A DNA stretch of 64,000 nt, taken from assembly GCF_026870175.2 (NCBI RefSeq), contig NZ_CP113977.2, positions 1,798,001-1,862,000 on the forward strand, read 5' to 3'. The notes beneath the pieces are model-generated. The model was not told where the DNA came from and did not search any database. It saw only the letters and a list, made by a program, of their open reading frames with translations. Shown piece after piece: positions 1 to 8,983 of the stretch. Origin of the DNA: Flavobacterium aestivum (GTDB taxonomy: Bacteria; Bacteroidota; Bacteroidia; Flavobacteriales; Flavobacteriaceae). Each line of letters starts with the position of its first letter. The stretch's first letter is position 1. A program made the translations under genes and the position numbers.

Positions 1-890
1 ATTTCGCTCACTTAAGTAAAGGTCAATGGGTTGCAGATGATGTAACTAATAAAATGGTTAATGATTTAATTCATAACTATAAAATTAAATTGAACGACTT
101 ACAAGGGGCTTTACGTAGAGAGAAGTTCACTATTACTGTTGGAGATGAATTGCCATCAGGAATTTTGAAATTAGCTAAAGTATATATTGCCAAAAAACGT
201 AAGTTGAAAGTTGGGGATAAAATGGCGGGACGTCACGGAAACAAAGGTATTGTTGCTCGTATAGTTCGTCATGAAGATATGCCTTTCTTAGAGGACGGAA
301 CTCCGGTTGATATCGTGTTGAACCCACTTGGGGTACCTTCACGTATGAACATCGGTCAGATTTATGAGACGGTACTTGGATGGGCTGGTATGAATTTGGG
401 TAGAAAATTTGCTACACCAATTTTTGACGGAGCTTCTCTTGAGGAAATCAATGCTTTGACTGATGAAGCTGGTGTACCACGTTTTGGACATACACATCTT
501 TATGATGGTGGTACAGGAGAACGTTTCCACCAAGCTGCAACAGTAGGTGTTATCTATATGTTGAAACTTGGACACATGGTTGATGATAAGATGCACGCAC
601 GTTCTATCGGACCATACTCATTAATTACGCAACAACCATTAGGAGGTAAAGCGCAATTTGGAGGACAACGTTTTGGAGAGATGGAGGTTTGGGCACTTGA
701 AGCTTATGGAGCATCTAGTACACTTAGAGAAATCTTGACTGTGAAGTCTGATGATGTTATTGGTAGAGCTAAAACTTACGAAGCAATCGTTAAGGGTGAA
801 TCTATGCCAGAACCAGGATTACCAGAATCATTCAATGTATTAATGCATGAATTGAAAGGTCTTGGACTTGATCTTCGTTTAGAGGAATAA
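1..890 (+). CDS. rpoB: RNA polymerase beta subunit, C-terminal part (5' truncated by window edge)
   Basis: The frame is open from base 3 to the TAA at 888-890, giving the last ~295 residues of a protein that in Flavobacterium is about 1,270 aa long. It holds the beta-subunit C-terminal core, including the conserved stretch [14 protein letters not shown] near bases 207-246 and the C-terminal clamp segment [20 protein letters not shown] near 643-702. RpoB forms the catalytic core of RNA polymerase with RpoC. rpoC follows in the same direction after 300 bases, the usual rpoBC order. No frameshift is visible. The true start lies outside the window; the first ATG in view (54) is internal. Confidence 0.98.
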   Translation, partial: FAHLSKGQWVADDVTNKMVNDLIHNYKIKLNDLQGALRREKFTITVGDELPSGILKLAKVYIAKKRKLKVGDKMAGRHGNKGIVARIVRHEDMPFLEDGTPVDIVLNPLGVPSRMNIGQIYETVLGWAGMNLGRKFATPIFDGASLEEINALTDEAGVPRFGHTHLYDGGTGERFHQAATVGVIYMLKLGHMVDDKMHARSIGPYSLITQQPLGGKAQFGGQRFGEMEVWALEAYGASSTLREILTVKSDDVIGRAKTYEAIVKGESMPEPGLPESFNVLMHELKGLGLDLRLEE

Positions 891-901
891 AAAAAAGTTT
901 T

Positions 902-935
902 GTAATCGGTCCCGTTTTTTAATGGGACTGATTAC
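902..935 (+). terminator. rpoB-rpoC intergenic hairpin
   Basis: Twelve-base inverted repeat (902-913 with 924-935, one G-T pair) around a T-rich 10-base loop, 11 bases after the rpoB stop. No strong T-run follows, so it may be an attenuator or an RNA processing or stability element rather than a full terminator, given that rpoC is normally co-transcribed. Confidence 0.5.
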
Positions 936-1190
936 TCATTTATAATAAGTTTTTAAAGATTTATACCCGTAACCCGTTCCGATTTTTTATATAAATGTGT
1001 TGCATTATATAACTAGCACTTCAAATATGAGTTTGAGGTTTAGAGAAGTAAACCGAGGTAGTGTTTTTAGTCTAAAGTTAAATGTCTTAAAGTCTTAAAG
1101 TCCAGAAATGGCTTTCGACTTTTGACTTTCAAACTTTCGACTTAAATGAAAATCAATTTTTTAATTGCAAATAAATCAATAGTAAAAACT
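936..1190. other. rpoB-rpoC spacer with short CTTAAAGTC-type repeats
   Basis: No gene is seen. Bases 1072-1145 are built from reiterated 8-9-mers: CTTAAAGT repeats on the left, and GACTTT/CTTTCGACTT words on the right that are roughly their reverse complement. The stretch could fold imperfectly. Similar low-complexity words occur between dapF and the GNAT gene (38469-38564). Confidence 0.4.
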
Positions 1191-4100
1191 ATGATGAATA
1201 ATAGAAATAATAAAGATAAGAATCCAGTTAAAAGATTTAATAAAATCTCAATTGGATTGGCTTCACCAGAATCTATCTTGAAAGAATCAAGAGGAGAGGT
1301 TTTAAAGCCAGAGACAATCAACTATAGAACTCACAAACCAGAGCGTGACGGACTTTTCTGCGAAAGAATCTTCGGACCAGTTAAGGATTTCGAATGTGCT
1401 TGTGGTAAATATAAAAGAATTCGTTACAAAGGTATCATCTGCGACCGTTGTGGTGTTGAAGTTACTGAGAAAAAAGTACGTCGTGATAGAGTAGGACACA
1501 TCAACCTTGTTGTGCCTATTGCTCATATCTGGTATTTCCGTTCTCTTCCAAACAAAATTGGTTATATCCTTGGTCTTCCATCTAAGAAATTAGATATGAT
1601 TATCTACTACGAAAGATACGTAGTAATTCAAGCTGGTATTGCTAAAAATGCTGATGGTGAATCAGTGCAAAGATTAGATTTCTTGACAGAAGAAGAGTAT
1701 TTGAATATATTAGATACACTTCCTGCTGACAACCAATATCTTGATGATTTTGATCCTAATAAATTTGTTGCCAAAATGGGAGCAGAGTGTATTATGGATT
1801 TATTAGCTCGTATTGATCTTGATGAATTATCATATGATTTGAGACACAAAGCGAATAACGAAACATCAAAACAACGTAAAACAGAAGCATTAAAAAGATT
1901 ACAAGTAGTTGAGTCTTTCCGTGAGTCTAATCTGAACAGAGAAAATCGTCCAGAATGGATGATTATGAAAGTGGTTCCTGTTATACCACCAGAATTACGT
2001 CCTCTTGTGCCACTTGATGGTGGACGTTTTGCAACTTCGGATTTGAATGATTTATACCGCCGTGTAATCATCCGTAACAACCGTTTGAAAAGATTAATCG
2101 AGATTAAAGCTCCTGAAGTAATCCTTCGTAACGAAAAACGTATGTTGCAAGAATCTGTAGATTCACTTTTCGATAATACTCGTAAAGCATCTGCAGTAAA
2201 AACTGAATCAAACAGACCTTTGAAATCATTATCTGATTCATTAAAAGGTAAACAAGGACGTTTCCGTCAAAACTTACTTGGAAAACGTGTGGATTATTCT
2301 GCTCGTTCGGTAATTGTTGTAGGTCCTGAGTTGAAATTGTTTGAATGTGGTTTGCCAAAAGATATGGCAGCTGAATTATACAAACCTTTTGTTATCCGTA
2401 AATTGATAGAAAGAGGAATTGTAAAAACTGTAAAATCAGCTAAGAAAATAATTGACAAAAAAGAGCCAGTTGTATGGGATATTCTTGAGAATGTAATCAA
2501 AGGACATCCAGTATTATTGAACCGTGCTCCTACTTTGCACAGATTAGGTATTCAAGCTTTCCAACCAAAATTAATTGAAGGAAAAGCAATCCAATTGCAC
2601 CCATTAGTATGTACGGCGTTCAACGCGGATTTTGATGGGGATCAAATGGCGGTTCACTTGCCATTAGGACCAGAGGCTATTTTGGAAGCACAATTGTTAA
2701 TGTTGGCTTCACACAATATCTTGAACCCTGCGAATGGTGCGCCAATTACGGTACCTTCTCAGGACATGGTACTTGGTCTTTACTATATGACCAAGGAACG
2801 TTTGTCTACACCAGAGAAAACTATTTTAGGACAAGGAATTACTTTCTACTCTGCAGAAGAGGTAAATATTGCATTGAACGAAGGTCGTTTGGAATTGAAT
2901 GCTCAAGTGAAAATTAGAGCGAAAGATTTCAATGAAAATGGTGAATTAGTTTACCAAATCATCCAAACTACTGCAGGACGTGTATTATTTAATGAAGTAG
3001 TACCAGAAGCAGCTGGATATATCAATGATGTATTGACTAAGAAAAACTTAAGAGATATTATCGGACACGTATTGAGTTCGACAGATGTACCTACTACAGC
3101 AGCTTTCTTGGACAATATGAAAGATATGGGTTATAAATTCGCTTTCAAAGGAGGATTGTCATTCTCTCTAGGTGATATTAGAATTCCAGATCAAAAACCA
3201 AAATTAATTGCAGATGCCAGAGATCAAGTTGAAGGTATTTCTGCGAATTATAACATGGGTCTTATTACCAATAACGAGCGTTACAACCAAGTTATTGACG
3301 TATGGACTTCAGCAAATGCTCAATTAACAGAGTTAGCAATGAAAAACATTAGAGAAGACCAACAAGGTTTCAACTCAGTGTATATGATGCTTGATTCTGG
3401 AGCGAGGGGTTCTAAAGAGCAGATTCGTCAGTTAACTGGTATGCGTGGTTTGATGGCTAAGCCTAAAAAATCTACTGCTGGTGGTGGTGAGATTATTGAA
3501 AACCCGATTCTTTCTAACTTTAAGGAAGGTCTTTCGATCCTTGAGTACTTTATCTCTACTCACGGTGCTCGTAAAGGTCTTGCGGATACCGCTCTTAAAA
3601 CGGCGGATGCTGGATACCTTACTAGAAGATTACATGACGTTTCTCAAGATGTTATTGTTAACATTGAGGACTGTGGTACTCTTAGAGGTGTTGAAGTTTC
3701 TGCATTGAAGAAAAATGAGGAAATTGTTGAATCACTTGGAGAAAGAATTTTAGGACGTGTTGCATTGCAAGACGTAATTAATCCTTTAACTAGTGAGGTT
3801 TTAGTTAAATCTGGTGAGCAAATTACTGAAGTATTAATGAAAGCAATTGAAGCTTCTCCAGTTGAGAAAGTTGAAGTGCGTTCACCTTTAGTTTGTGAAG
3901 CTACAAAAGGTATTTGTGCTAAATGTTACGGTAGAAATTTAGCTACTGGAAAAATGACACAAAGAGGAGAAGCAGTTGGTGTAATTGCAGCTCAATCTAT
4001 TGGAGAGCCAGGTACACAGTTAACATTACGTACATTCCACGTTGGAGGGGTTGCGGGAGGAATTTCTGAGGATTCTAGTATTATTACTCGTTTTGCAGGT

Positions 4101-5498
4101 AAACTAGATATCGAAGATTTAAAAACTGTTAAAGGTGAAGATAGTGAAGGTAATGCAGTAGATATTGTTGTTTCTCGTTCAACTGAATTGAAATTAATTG
4201 ACGAAAAAACAGGTATTTTATTAAGTACACATAATATTCCTTACGGTTCTAGTATTTTTGTTGGAGATGGTCAATCTGTTGCAAAAGGAGAAGTAATCTG
4301 TAAATGGGATCCATATAATGGAGTTATCGTTTCTGAGTTTACTGGTAAAATTGCTTACGAAGATTTAGAGCAAGGACAATCATTCATGGTTGAAATTGAT
4401 GAGCAAACTGGTTTCCAAGAAAAAGTAATTTCTGAATCAAGATCTAAAAAATTAATACCTACCTTATTAGTTTACGGTAAAGAAGGAGAATTAATTCGTT
4501 CTTATAACTTACCAGTTGGAGCTCACTTGATGGTTGAAAATGGTGAGAAAATTAAAGCAGGTAAAGTATTGGTGAAAATTCCACGTCGTTCTTCTAAATC
4601 TGGGGATATTACAGGAGGTTTACCTAGAATTACTGAGTTGTTAGAAGCTCGTAATCCTTCTAACCCAGCTGTAGTTTCTGAGATTGATGGTGTTGTTTCT
4701 TTTGGAAAAATTAAAAGAGGTAACCGTGAGATCGTTATTGAGTCTAAATTTGGTGATGTTAGAAAATACTTGGTTAAATTATCAAGTCAAATTCTAGTTC
4801 AAGAAAATGACTTCGTAAGAGCGGGTGTACCATTGTCAGATGGAGCTATTACTCCAGATGATATTTTAAGAATCCAAGGACCAGCTGCTGTTCAACAGTA
4901 CTTGGTTAATGAAATTCAAGAGGTATACCGTTTACAAGGGGTAAAAATTAACGATAAACACTTTGAAGTAGTAATACGTCAAATGATGCGTAAAGTAAGA
5001 GTTGAAGATCCGGGAGATACATTGTTCCTTGAAGATCAATTGATTCATACTAAAGATTTTATCGTTCAAAATGATAACCTTTACGGAATGAAGGTGGTTG
5101 AAGATGCTGGAGATTCTAGTACGCTTAAACCAGGGCAAATTATTACGCCTCGTCAATTACGTGATGAAAATTCATTGTTAAAACGTACAGATAAGAATCT
5201 TGTTGTTGCTCGTGATGTTATTACTGCAACGGCTACTCCAGTATTACAAGGAATTACAAGAGCATCTCTTCAAACTAAATCATTTATCTCTGCTGCTTCT
5301 TTCCAAGAAACAACAAAAGTATTAAACGAAGCTGCAGTTGCAGGTAAAATTGATTTACTAGAAGGATTGAAAGAAAATGTAATTGTAGGTCACAGAATTC
5401 CTGCCGGAACTGGTATGAGAGAATATGACAATACAATTGTAGGTTCTAGAGAAGATTACAATGATATGATGGCAAATAAAGAGGAATACATTTATTAA
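1191..5498 (+). CDS. rpoC: RNA polymerase beta' subunit
   Basis: Catalytic beta' subunit of RNA polymerase, 1,435 aa from the chosen start. The metal-binding NADFDGD motif is at residues 478-484 (D480, D482, D484). The N-terminal zinc ribbon cysteines are C69, C71, C84 and C87. The second zinc site includes the [13 protein letters not shown] segment near 902-913. The frame is open upstream to ATG 1146, but that adds 15 residues absent from the family as I remember it. The tandem ATGs at 1191/1194 ([10 protein letters not shown]) match the usual Flavobacterium N-terminus, so I start there. It follows rpoB and is complete with no visible defect. Confidence 0.97.
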   Translation: MMNNRNNKDKNPVKRFNKISIGLASPESILKESRGEVLKPETINYRTHKPERDGLFCERIFGPVKDFECACGKYKRIRYKGIICDRCGVEVTEKKVRRDRVGHINLVVPIAHIWYFRSLPNKIGYILGLPSKKLDMIIYYERYVVIQAGIAKNADGESVQRLDFLTEEEYLNILDTLPADNQYLDDFDPNKFVAKMGAECIMDLLARIDLDELSYDLRHKANNETSKQRKTEALKRLQVVESFRESNLNRENRPEWMIMKVVPVIPPELRPLVPLDGGRFATSDLNDLYRRVIIRNNRLKRLIEIKAPEVILRNEKRMLQESVDSLFDNTRKASAVKTESNRPLKSLSDSLKGKQGRFRQNLLGKRVDYSARSVIVVGPELKLFECGLPKDMAAELYKPFVIRKLIERGIVKTVKSAKKIIDKKEPVVWDILENVIKGHPVLLNRAPTLHRLGIQAFQPKLIEGKAIQLHPLVCTAFNADFDGDQMAVHLPLGPEAILEAQLLMLASHNILNPANGAPITVPSQDMVLGLYYMTKERLSTPEKTILGQGITFYSAEEVNIALNEGRLELNAQVKIRAKDFNENGELVYQIIQTTAGRVLFNEVVPEAAGYINDVLTKKNLRDIIGHVLSSTDVPTTAAFLDNMKDMGYKFAFKGGLSFSLGDIRIPDQKPKLIADARDQVEGISANYNMGLITNNERYNQVIDVWTSANAQLTELAMKNIREDQQGFNSVYMMLDSGARGSKEQIRQLTGMRGLMAKPKKSTAGGGEIIENPILSNFKEGLSILEYFISTHGARKGLADTALKTADAGYLTRRLHDVSQDVIVNIEDCGTLRGVEVSALKKNEEIVESLGERILGRVALQDVINPLTSEVLVKSGEQITEVLMKAIEASPVEKVEVRSPLVCEATKGICAKCYGRNLATGKMTQRGEAVGVIAAQSIGEPGTQLTLRTFHVGGVAGGISEDSSIITRFAGKLDIEDLKTVKGEDSEGNAVDIVVSRSTELKLIDEKTGILLSTHNIPYGSSIFVGDGQSVAKGEVICKWDPYNGVIVSEFTGKIAYEDLEQGQSFMVEIDEQTGFQEKVISESRSKKLIPTLLVYGKEGELIRSYNLPVGAHLMVENGEKIKAGKVLVKIPRRSSKSGDITGGLPRITELLEARNPSNPAVVSEIDGVVSFGKIKRGNREIVIESKFGDVRKYLVKLSSQILVQENDFVRAGVPLSDGAITPDDILRIQGPAAVQQYLVNEIQEVYRLQGVKINDKHFEVVIRQMMRKVRVEDPGDTLFLEDQLIHTKDFIVQNDNLYGMKVVEDAGDSSTLKPGQIITPRQLRDENSLLKRTDKNLVVARDVITATATPVLQGITRASLQTKSFISAASFQETTKVLNEAAVAGKIDLLEGLKENVIVGHRIPAGTGMREYDNTIVGSREDYNDMMANKEEYIY

Positions 5499-5513
5499 TT
5501 CTTTCCAAAGAAA

Positions 5514-5535
5514 CTCTCTCCGTTTAGGCGGAGAG
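5514..5535 (+). terminator. hairpin downstream of rpoC
   Basis: Perfect 7-bp stem (5516-5522 with 5529-5535) with a TTTAGG loop, 18 bases after the rpoC stop. It is followed by AAAATTGG rather than a T-run, so it is a weak terminator or a 3'-end stabiliser. The DUF3467 gene follows about 115 bases later. Confidence 0.4.
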
Positions 5536-5651
5536 AAAATTGGAAATATATTGCTCTATAAAACGGTTCAGCATAGATTAGTTACAAGAGTCAATTAAGA
5601 TGTGTTTGAATTTTATATTTCTTTTAAAAAAAAACAATTAATATTTTTGAT

Positions 5652-5960
5652 ATGAATAATTCTAATCAACAAGAACAAATTAATATTGAGTTAGATGAAA
5701 AAGTTGCTGAAGGGATTTATTCTAATTTAGCAATTATCAATCATTCTTCATCGGAGTTTGTTTTAGATTTTGTATGTATTATGCCAGGTGTTCCTAAGGC
5801 TAAAGTGAAATCAAGAATTATTTTGACACCACAACATGCCAAAAGATTATTGAAAGCAATTGGAGAAAATATTCATCGTTTTGAAGCCACTCATGGTGAA
5901 ATAAAAGATGTTGAACAGCCGTCAATTCCACTTAACTTTGGGCCAACAGGTCAAGCATAA
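5652..5960 (+). CDS. DUF3467 family protein
   Basis: Small soluble protein of 102 aa with no signal peptide or membrane segment. The core (LAIINHSSSEFVLDF, PGVPKAKVKSRIILTPQHAKRLL) is the DUF3467 signature. In Bacteroidetes this family usually sits directly behind rpoC, as here. Its biochemical role is unknown. The position suggests co-expression with RNA polymerase subunits, but that is inference from synteny only. ATG 5652 is preceded by an A-rich leader typical of the group, and a strong terminator follows 5 bases after the stop. Confidence 0.88.
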   Translation: MNNSNQQEQINIELDEKVAEGIYSNLAIINHSSSEFVLDFVCIMPGVPKAKVKSRIILTPQHAKRLLKAIGENIHRFEATHGEIKDVEQPSIPLNFGPTGQA

Positions 5961-5965
5961 TTAAG

Positions 5966-5995
5966 AGCCTCTCTATTTTGAGAGGCTTTTTTTTT
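5966..5995 (+). terminator. rho-independent terminator after DUF3467 gene
   Basis: Eight-base perfect stem AGCCTCTC/GAGAGGCT (5966-5973, 5980-5987) followed by nine T. It closely resembles the terminators ending the tandem gene copies downstream, so the duplicated unit may have begun within it. Confidence 0.88.
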
Positions 5996-6065
5996 GTGTT
6001 TATTGGTTTTCTGATTGCAAATTTTATAGTATGATTTAATCGTTGTGATTCCCTTGAATTTGTAC

Positions 6066-6177
6066 TTAAACGAGTTTCCGGACAGTTAAACGAGTATTTT
6101 TTTCTTTCGATATTTATAGAATTAGTTTAGTACCCGTAATAAGATGTGAACGTCTTCCGTCTTTAAAAATAAGGGTC
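6066..6177 (+). promoter_or_regulatory. conserved leader with paired TTAAACGAG direct repeats (copy 1; recurs in all five units)
   Basis: TTAAACGAG occurs at 6066-6074 and 6086-6094, exactly 20 bases (about two helical turns) apart, before each copy: also at 6657/6677, 7248/7268, 7839/7859 and 8431/8451. The following ~85 bases to the ATG are nearly invariant; the only difference noticed is C to G near 7906. No perfect TAnnTTTG box is visible; TAGTTTAG near 6124 is one mismatch away. A dimeric regulator site is a reasonable guess, not shown. Confidence 0.45.
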
Positions 6178-6534
6178 ATGAAAACTTTTTTCAATAAATA
6201 TAACACTAACAGCAGAGGGATATTCTTCCTAGTTGTGTTTATGTTTGTTGGTTTTTCAGGATCTGCTCAAGTATCATTTAATAGTTCAGATTTAAGTGTG
6301 CCAGCTAAAGTTTCTAGTGTTGCTACTGACGAATTACCAGTAAAAGTTTCAACTTCTGTTAATTTAAACTCTAACACTAATTTTATACTTTGGTTTATGG
6401 GAACAAAAGTTGGTCCTACTAAAACAAACGAAGGAATGTATACTAAAAACCAAATCATTTCTACTGGAATAGCTCCTAATCACTTGTTAATGAAAACACT
6501 TTTGAAAAAAACTATGAATTCAAAAGTTTGTTAG
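6178..6534 (+). CDS. small secreted protein of unknown function, tandem copy 1
   Basis: 118 aa. I do not recognise the family. A clear signal peptide (FFLVVFMFVGFSGSA) is probably cut before Q31, leaving an ~88-residue mature protein with no cysteine except the last residue. The mature part starts QVSFNSS, runs through a Val/Ser/Thr-rich segment (LPVKVSTSVNLNSNTN), then FILWFMGTKV, and ends in a Lys/Leu-rich, possibly amphipathic tail (HLLMKTLLKKTMNSK) with a terminal Cys. It is net basic. The protein is identical to copy 2. It has its own leader and hairpin terminator, so it is probably transcribed alone. An envelope or extracellular role is inferred only from the signal peptide. Confidence 0.85.
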   Translation: MKTFFNKYNTNSRGIFFLVVFMFVGFSGSAQVSFNSSDLSVPAKVSSVATDELPVKVSTSVNLNSNTNFILWFMGTKVGPTKTNEGMYTKNQIISTGIAPNHLLMKTLLKKTMNSKVC

Positions 6535-6562
6535 GTTTACATAAAATCAAGTCAAAGAAAAG

Positions 6563-6587
6563 CCTCTTGATTCGGGAGGTTTTTTTG
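6563..6587 (+). terminator. terminator of tandem copy 1
   Basis: CCTCTTG/CGGGAGG stem with two G-T pairs and a 3-base loop, then seven T. Confidence 0.7.
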
Positions 6588-6768
6588 TGTTTATTAGTTT
6601 TCTGACTGCAAGTTTTATGGTATGATTTAGTTGTTGTGGTTTCCTTGATTTTGTACTTAAACGAGTTTCCGGACAGTTAAACGAGTATTTTTTTCTTTCG
6701 ATATTTATAGAATTAGTTTAGTACCCGTAATAAGATGTGAACGTCTTCCGTCTTTAAAAATAAGGGTC

Positions 6769-7125
6769 ATGAAAACTTTTTTCAATAAATATAACACTAA
6801 CAGCAGAGGGATATTCTTCCTAGTTGTGTTTATGTTTGTTGGTTTTTCAGGATCTGCTCAAGTATCATTTAATAGTTCAGATTTAAGTGTGCCAGCTAAA
6901 GTTTCTAGTGTTGCTACTGACGAATTACCAGTAAAAGTTTCAACTTCTGTTAATTTAAACTCTAACACTAATTTTATACTTTGGTTTATGGGAACAAAAG
7001 TTGGTCCTACTAAAACAAACGAAGGAATGTATACTAAAAACCAAATCATTTCTACTGGAATAGCTCCTAATCACTTGTTAATGAAAACACTTTTGAAAAA
7101 AACTATGAATTCAAAAGTTTGTTAG
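6769..7125 (+). CDS. small secreted protein of unknown function, tandem copy 2
   Basis: 118 aa, identical to copy 1 in protein and, by eye, in DNA, including the leader and the 3' spacer. Same signal peptide with predicted cut after GSA, same ~88-residue basic mature part and C-terminal Cys. Complete identity over more than 590 bases including third codon positions means either a very recent duplication, ongoing gene conversion, or an assembly duplication. Copies 3-5 are diverged, so the array as a whole is real. Confidence 0.85.
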   Translation: MKTFFNKYNTNSRGIFFLVVFMFVGFSGSAQVSFNSSDLSVPAKVSSVATDELPVKVSTSVNLNSNTNFILWFMGTKVGPTKTNEGMYTKNQIISTGIAPNHLLMKTLLKKTMNSKVC

Positions 7126-7153
7126 GTTTACATAAAATCAAGTCAAAGAAAAG

Positions 7154-7178
7154 CCTCTTGATTCGGGAGGTTTTTTTG
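7154..7178 (+). terminator. terminator of tandem copy 2
   Basis: Same hairpin and T-run as copy 1, displaced by 591 bases. Confidence 0.7.
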
Positions 7179-7359
7179 TGTTTATTAGTTTTCTGACTGC
7201 AAGTTTTATGGTATGATTTAGTTGTTGTGGTTTCCTTGATTTTGTACTTAAACGAGTTTCCGGACAGTTAAACGAGTATTTTTTTCTTTCGATATTTATA
7301 GAATTAGTTTAGTACCCGTAATAAGATGTGAACGTCTTCCGTCTTTAAAAATAAGGGTC

Positions 7360-7716
7360 ATGAAAACTTTTTTCAATAAATATAACACTAATAACAGAGG
7401 GATATTCTTCCTAGTTATGTTTATGTTTGTTGGTTTTTCAGGATCTGCTCAAGTATCATTTAATAGTTCAGAATTAAACGTACCAGCTAAAGTTTCTAGT
7501 GTTGCTACAGATGAATTACCAGTAAAAGTTTCAACTTCTGTTAATTTAAACTCTAATACCAATTTTATACTTTGGTTTATGGGAACAAAAGTTGCTCCTA
7601 GTAAAACAAAAGAAGGAGTGTATACTAAAAACCAAATTATTTCTACAGGAATAGCACCTAATCATTTGTTAATGAAAACACTTTTGAAAAAAACTATGAA
7701 TTCAAAAGTTTGTTAG
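7360..7716 (+). CDS. small secreted protein of unknown function, tandem copy 3
   Basis: 118 aa. It differs from copies 1-2 at S12N, in the signal peptide (VVF to VMF), and at the start of the mature part (SSELNVPAK instead of SSDLSVPAK). It also has VAPSKTKEGVY in place of VGPTKTNEGMY. The FILWFMGTKV core and the last ~30 residues are unchanged. Several synonymous changes are also present, so this copy is older than the copy 1/2 split. It has its own leader and terminator. Function unknown. Confidence 0.85.
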   Translation: MKTFFNKYNTNNRGIFFLVMFMFVGFSGSAQVSFNSSELNVPAKVSSVATDELPVKVSTSVNLNSNTNFILWFMGTKVAPSKTKEGVYTKNQIISTGIAPNHLLMKTLLKKTMNSKVC

Positions 7717-7744
7717 GTTTACATAAAATCAAGTCACAGAAAAG

Positions 7745-7768
7745 CCTCTCGATTCGGGAGGTTTTTTT
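7745..7768 (+). terminator. terminator of tandem copy 3
   Basis: CCTCTCG/CGGGAGG stem (7745-7751, 7755-7761) then seven T. Confidence 0.75.
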
Positions 7769-7950
7769 GTGTTTATTGGTTTTCTGACTGCAAGTTTTAT
7801 GGTATGATTTAGTTGTTGTGATTCTCTTGAATTTGTACTTAAACGAGTTTCCGGACAGTTAAACGAGTATTTTTTTCTTTCGATATTTATAGAATTAGTT
7901 TAGTAGCCGTAATAAGATGTGAACGTCTTCCGTCTTTAAAAATAAGGGTC

Positions 7951-8307
7951 ATGAAAACTTTTTTCAATAAATATAACACTAACAGCAGAGGGATATTCTT
8001 CCTAGTTATGTTTATGTTTGTTGGTTTTTCAGGATCTGCTCAAGTATCATTTAATAGTTCAGATTCAAACGTACCAGCTAAAGTTTCTAGTGTTGCTACA
8101 GATGAATTACCAGTAAAAGTTTCAACTTCTGTTAATTTAAACTCTAATACTAATTTTATACTTTGGTTTATGGGAACAAAAGTTGCTCCTAGTAAAACAA
8201 ACGAAGGAATGTATACTAAAAACCAAATTATTTCTACAGGAATAGCACCTAATCATTTGTTAATGAAAACACTTTTGAAAAAAACTATGAATTCAAAAGT
8301 TTGTTAG
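7951..8307 (+). CDS. small secreted protein of unknown function, tandem copy 4
   Basis: 118 aa with the same architecture: signal peptide, short variable N-terminal patch (SSDSNVPAK), conserved FILWFMGTKV core, VAPSKTNEGMY, conserved basic tail and C-terminal Cys. Its leader has a single C to G change (GTAGCCG in place of GTACCCG near 7906). Variation among copies is confined to the patch after the signal peptide and the TKV-to-YTK loop, so those may be surface positions under weak constraint. Function unknown. Confidence 0.85.
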   Translation: MKTFFNKYNTNSRGIFFLVMFMFVGFSGSAQVSFNSSDSNVPAKVSSVATDELPVKVSTSVNLNSNTNFILWFMGTKVAPSKTNEGMYTKNQIISTGIAPNHLLMKTLLKKTMNSKVC

Positions 8308-8335
8308 GTTTACATAAAATCAAGTCACAGAAAAG

Positions 8336-8360
8336 CCTCTCGATTTGAGAGGTTTTTTTT
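8336..8360 (+). terminator. terminator of tandem copy 4
   Basis: Perfect CCTCTC/GAGAGG stem (8336-8341, 8347-8352) and eight T. Confidence 0.8.
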
Positions 8361-8542
8361 GTGTCTATTGGTTTTCTGGCTGCAAGTTTTATGGTATGAT
8401 TTAGTTGTTGTGGTTTCCTTGATTTTGTACTTAAACGAGTTTCCGGACAGTTAAACGAGTATTTTTTTCTTTCGATATTTATAGAATTAGTTTAGTACCC
8501 GTAATAAGATGTGAACGTCTTCCGTCTTTAAAAATAAGGGTC

Positions 8543-8899
8543 ATGAAAACTTTTTTCAATAAATATAACACTAACAGCAGAGGGATATTCTTCTTAGTTA
8601 TGTTTATGTTTGTTGGTTTTTCAGGATTTGCTCAAGTATCATTTAATAGTTCAGATTCAAACGTACCTGCTAAAGTTTCTAGTGTTGCTACAGACGAATT
8701 ACCAGTAAAAGTTTCAACTTCTGTTAATTTAAACTCTAACACCAATTTTATACTTTGGTTTATGGGAACAAAAGTTGCTCCTAGTAAAACAAACGAAGGA
8801 GTGTATACTAAAAACCAAATTATTTCTACAGGGATAGCACCTAATCATTTGTTAATGAAAACGCTTTTGAAAAAAACTATGAATTCAAAAATATGTTAG
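8543..8899 (+). CDS. small secreted protein of unknown function, tandem copy 5
   Basis: 118 aa, last and most diverged copy. The signal peptide ends GFA instead of GSA, the mature start is SSDSNVPAK, the middle is VAPSKTNEGVY and the C-terminus reads NSKIC. Homology to the other units stops at about the stop codon: the 3' spacer and terminator are different and shared with the convergent prfC gene. This marks the right boundary of the amplified unit. Function unknown. Confidence 0.85.
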   Translation: MKTFFNKYNTNSRGIFFLVMFMFVGFSGFAQVSFNSSDSNVPAKVSSVATDELPVKVSTSVNLNSNTNFILWFMGTKVAPSKTNEGVYTKNQIISTGIAPNHLLMKTLLKKTMNSKIC

Positions 8900-8926
8900 A
8901 TTATATAAGGTTAAATTAATTCACAA

Positions 8927-8957
8927 TAAAAAAGCCAACTTTTTAGTTGGCTTTTTC
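8927..8957. terminator. bidirectional terminator between copy 5 and prfC
   Basis: Perfect stem AGCCAACT/AGTTGGCT (8933-8940, 8945-8952) flanked by an A-run on the left and a T-run on the right, so it can serve the plus-strand array and the minus-strand prfC. Confidence 0.88.
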
Positions 8958-8983
8958 ATTGAAATTAAATAAAGTAACTTTGA

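Larger units (their letters stand above)
5996..8899 (+). repeat. five-copy tandem gene array, ~591-bp unit
   Basis: Five head-to-tail units with starts at 6178, 6769, 7360, 7951 and 8543 (spacing 591, 591, 591, 592). Each unit has a ~180-base upstream segment, a 118-codon gene and, for copies 1-4, a hairpin terminator. Copies 1 and 2 are identical by eye over the whole unit. Copies 3-5 differ by scattered substitutions. The non-coding leader, including a pair of TTAAACGAG direct repeats, is almost invariant. The pattern fits recent unequal crossing-over or gene conversion. No transposase or integrase is nearby. Confidence 0.95.

Noticed and set aside
1628..2080. 150-codon open frame antisense to rpoC
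   Set aside because: It lies wholly inside rpoC on the other strand, has no family resemblance, and its composition mirrors the rpoC codons.
5996..8899. CRISPR-like array
   Set aside because: The repeating unit is ~591 bases and encodes a protein; there are no short repeats with unique spacers and no cas genes.
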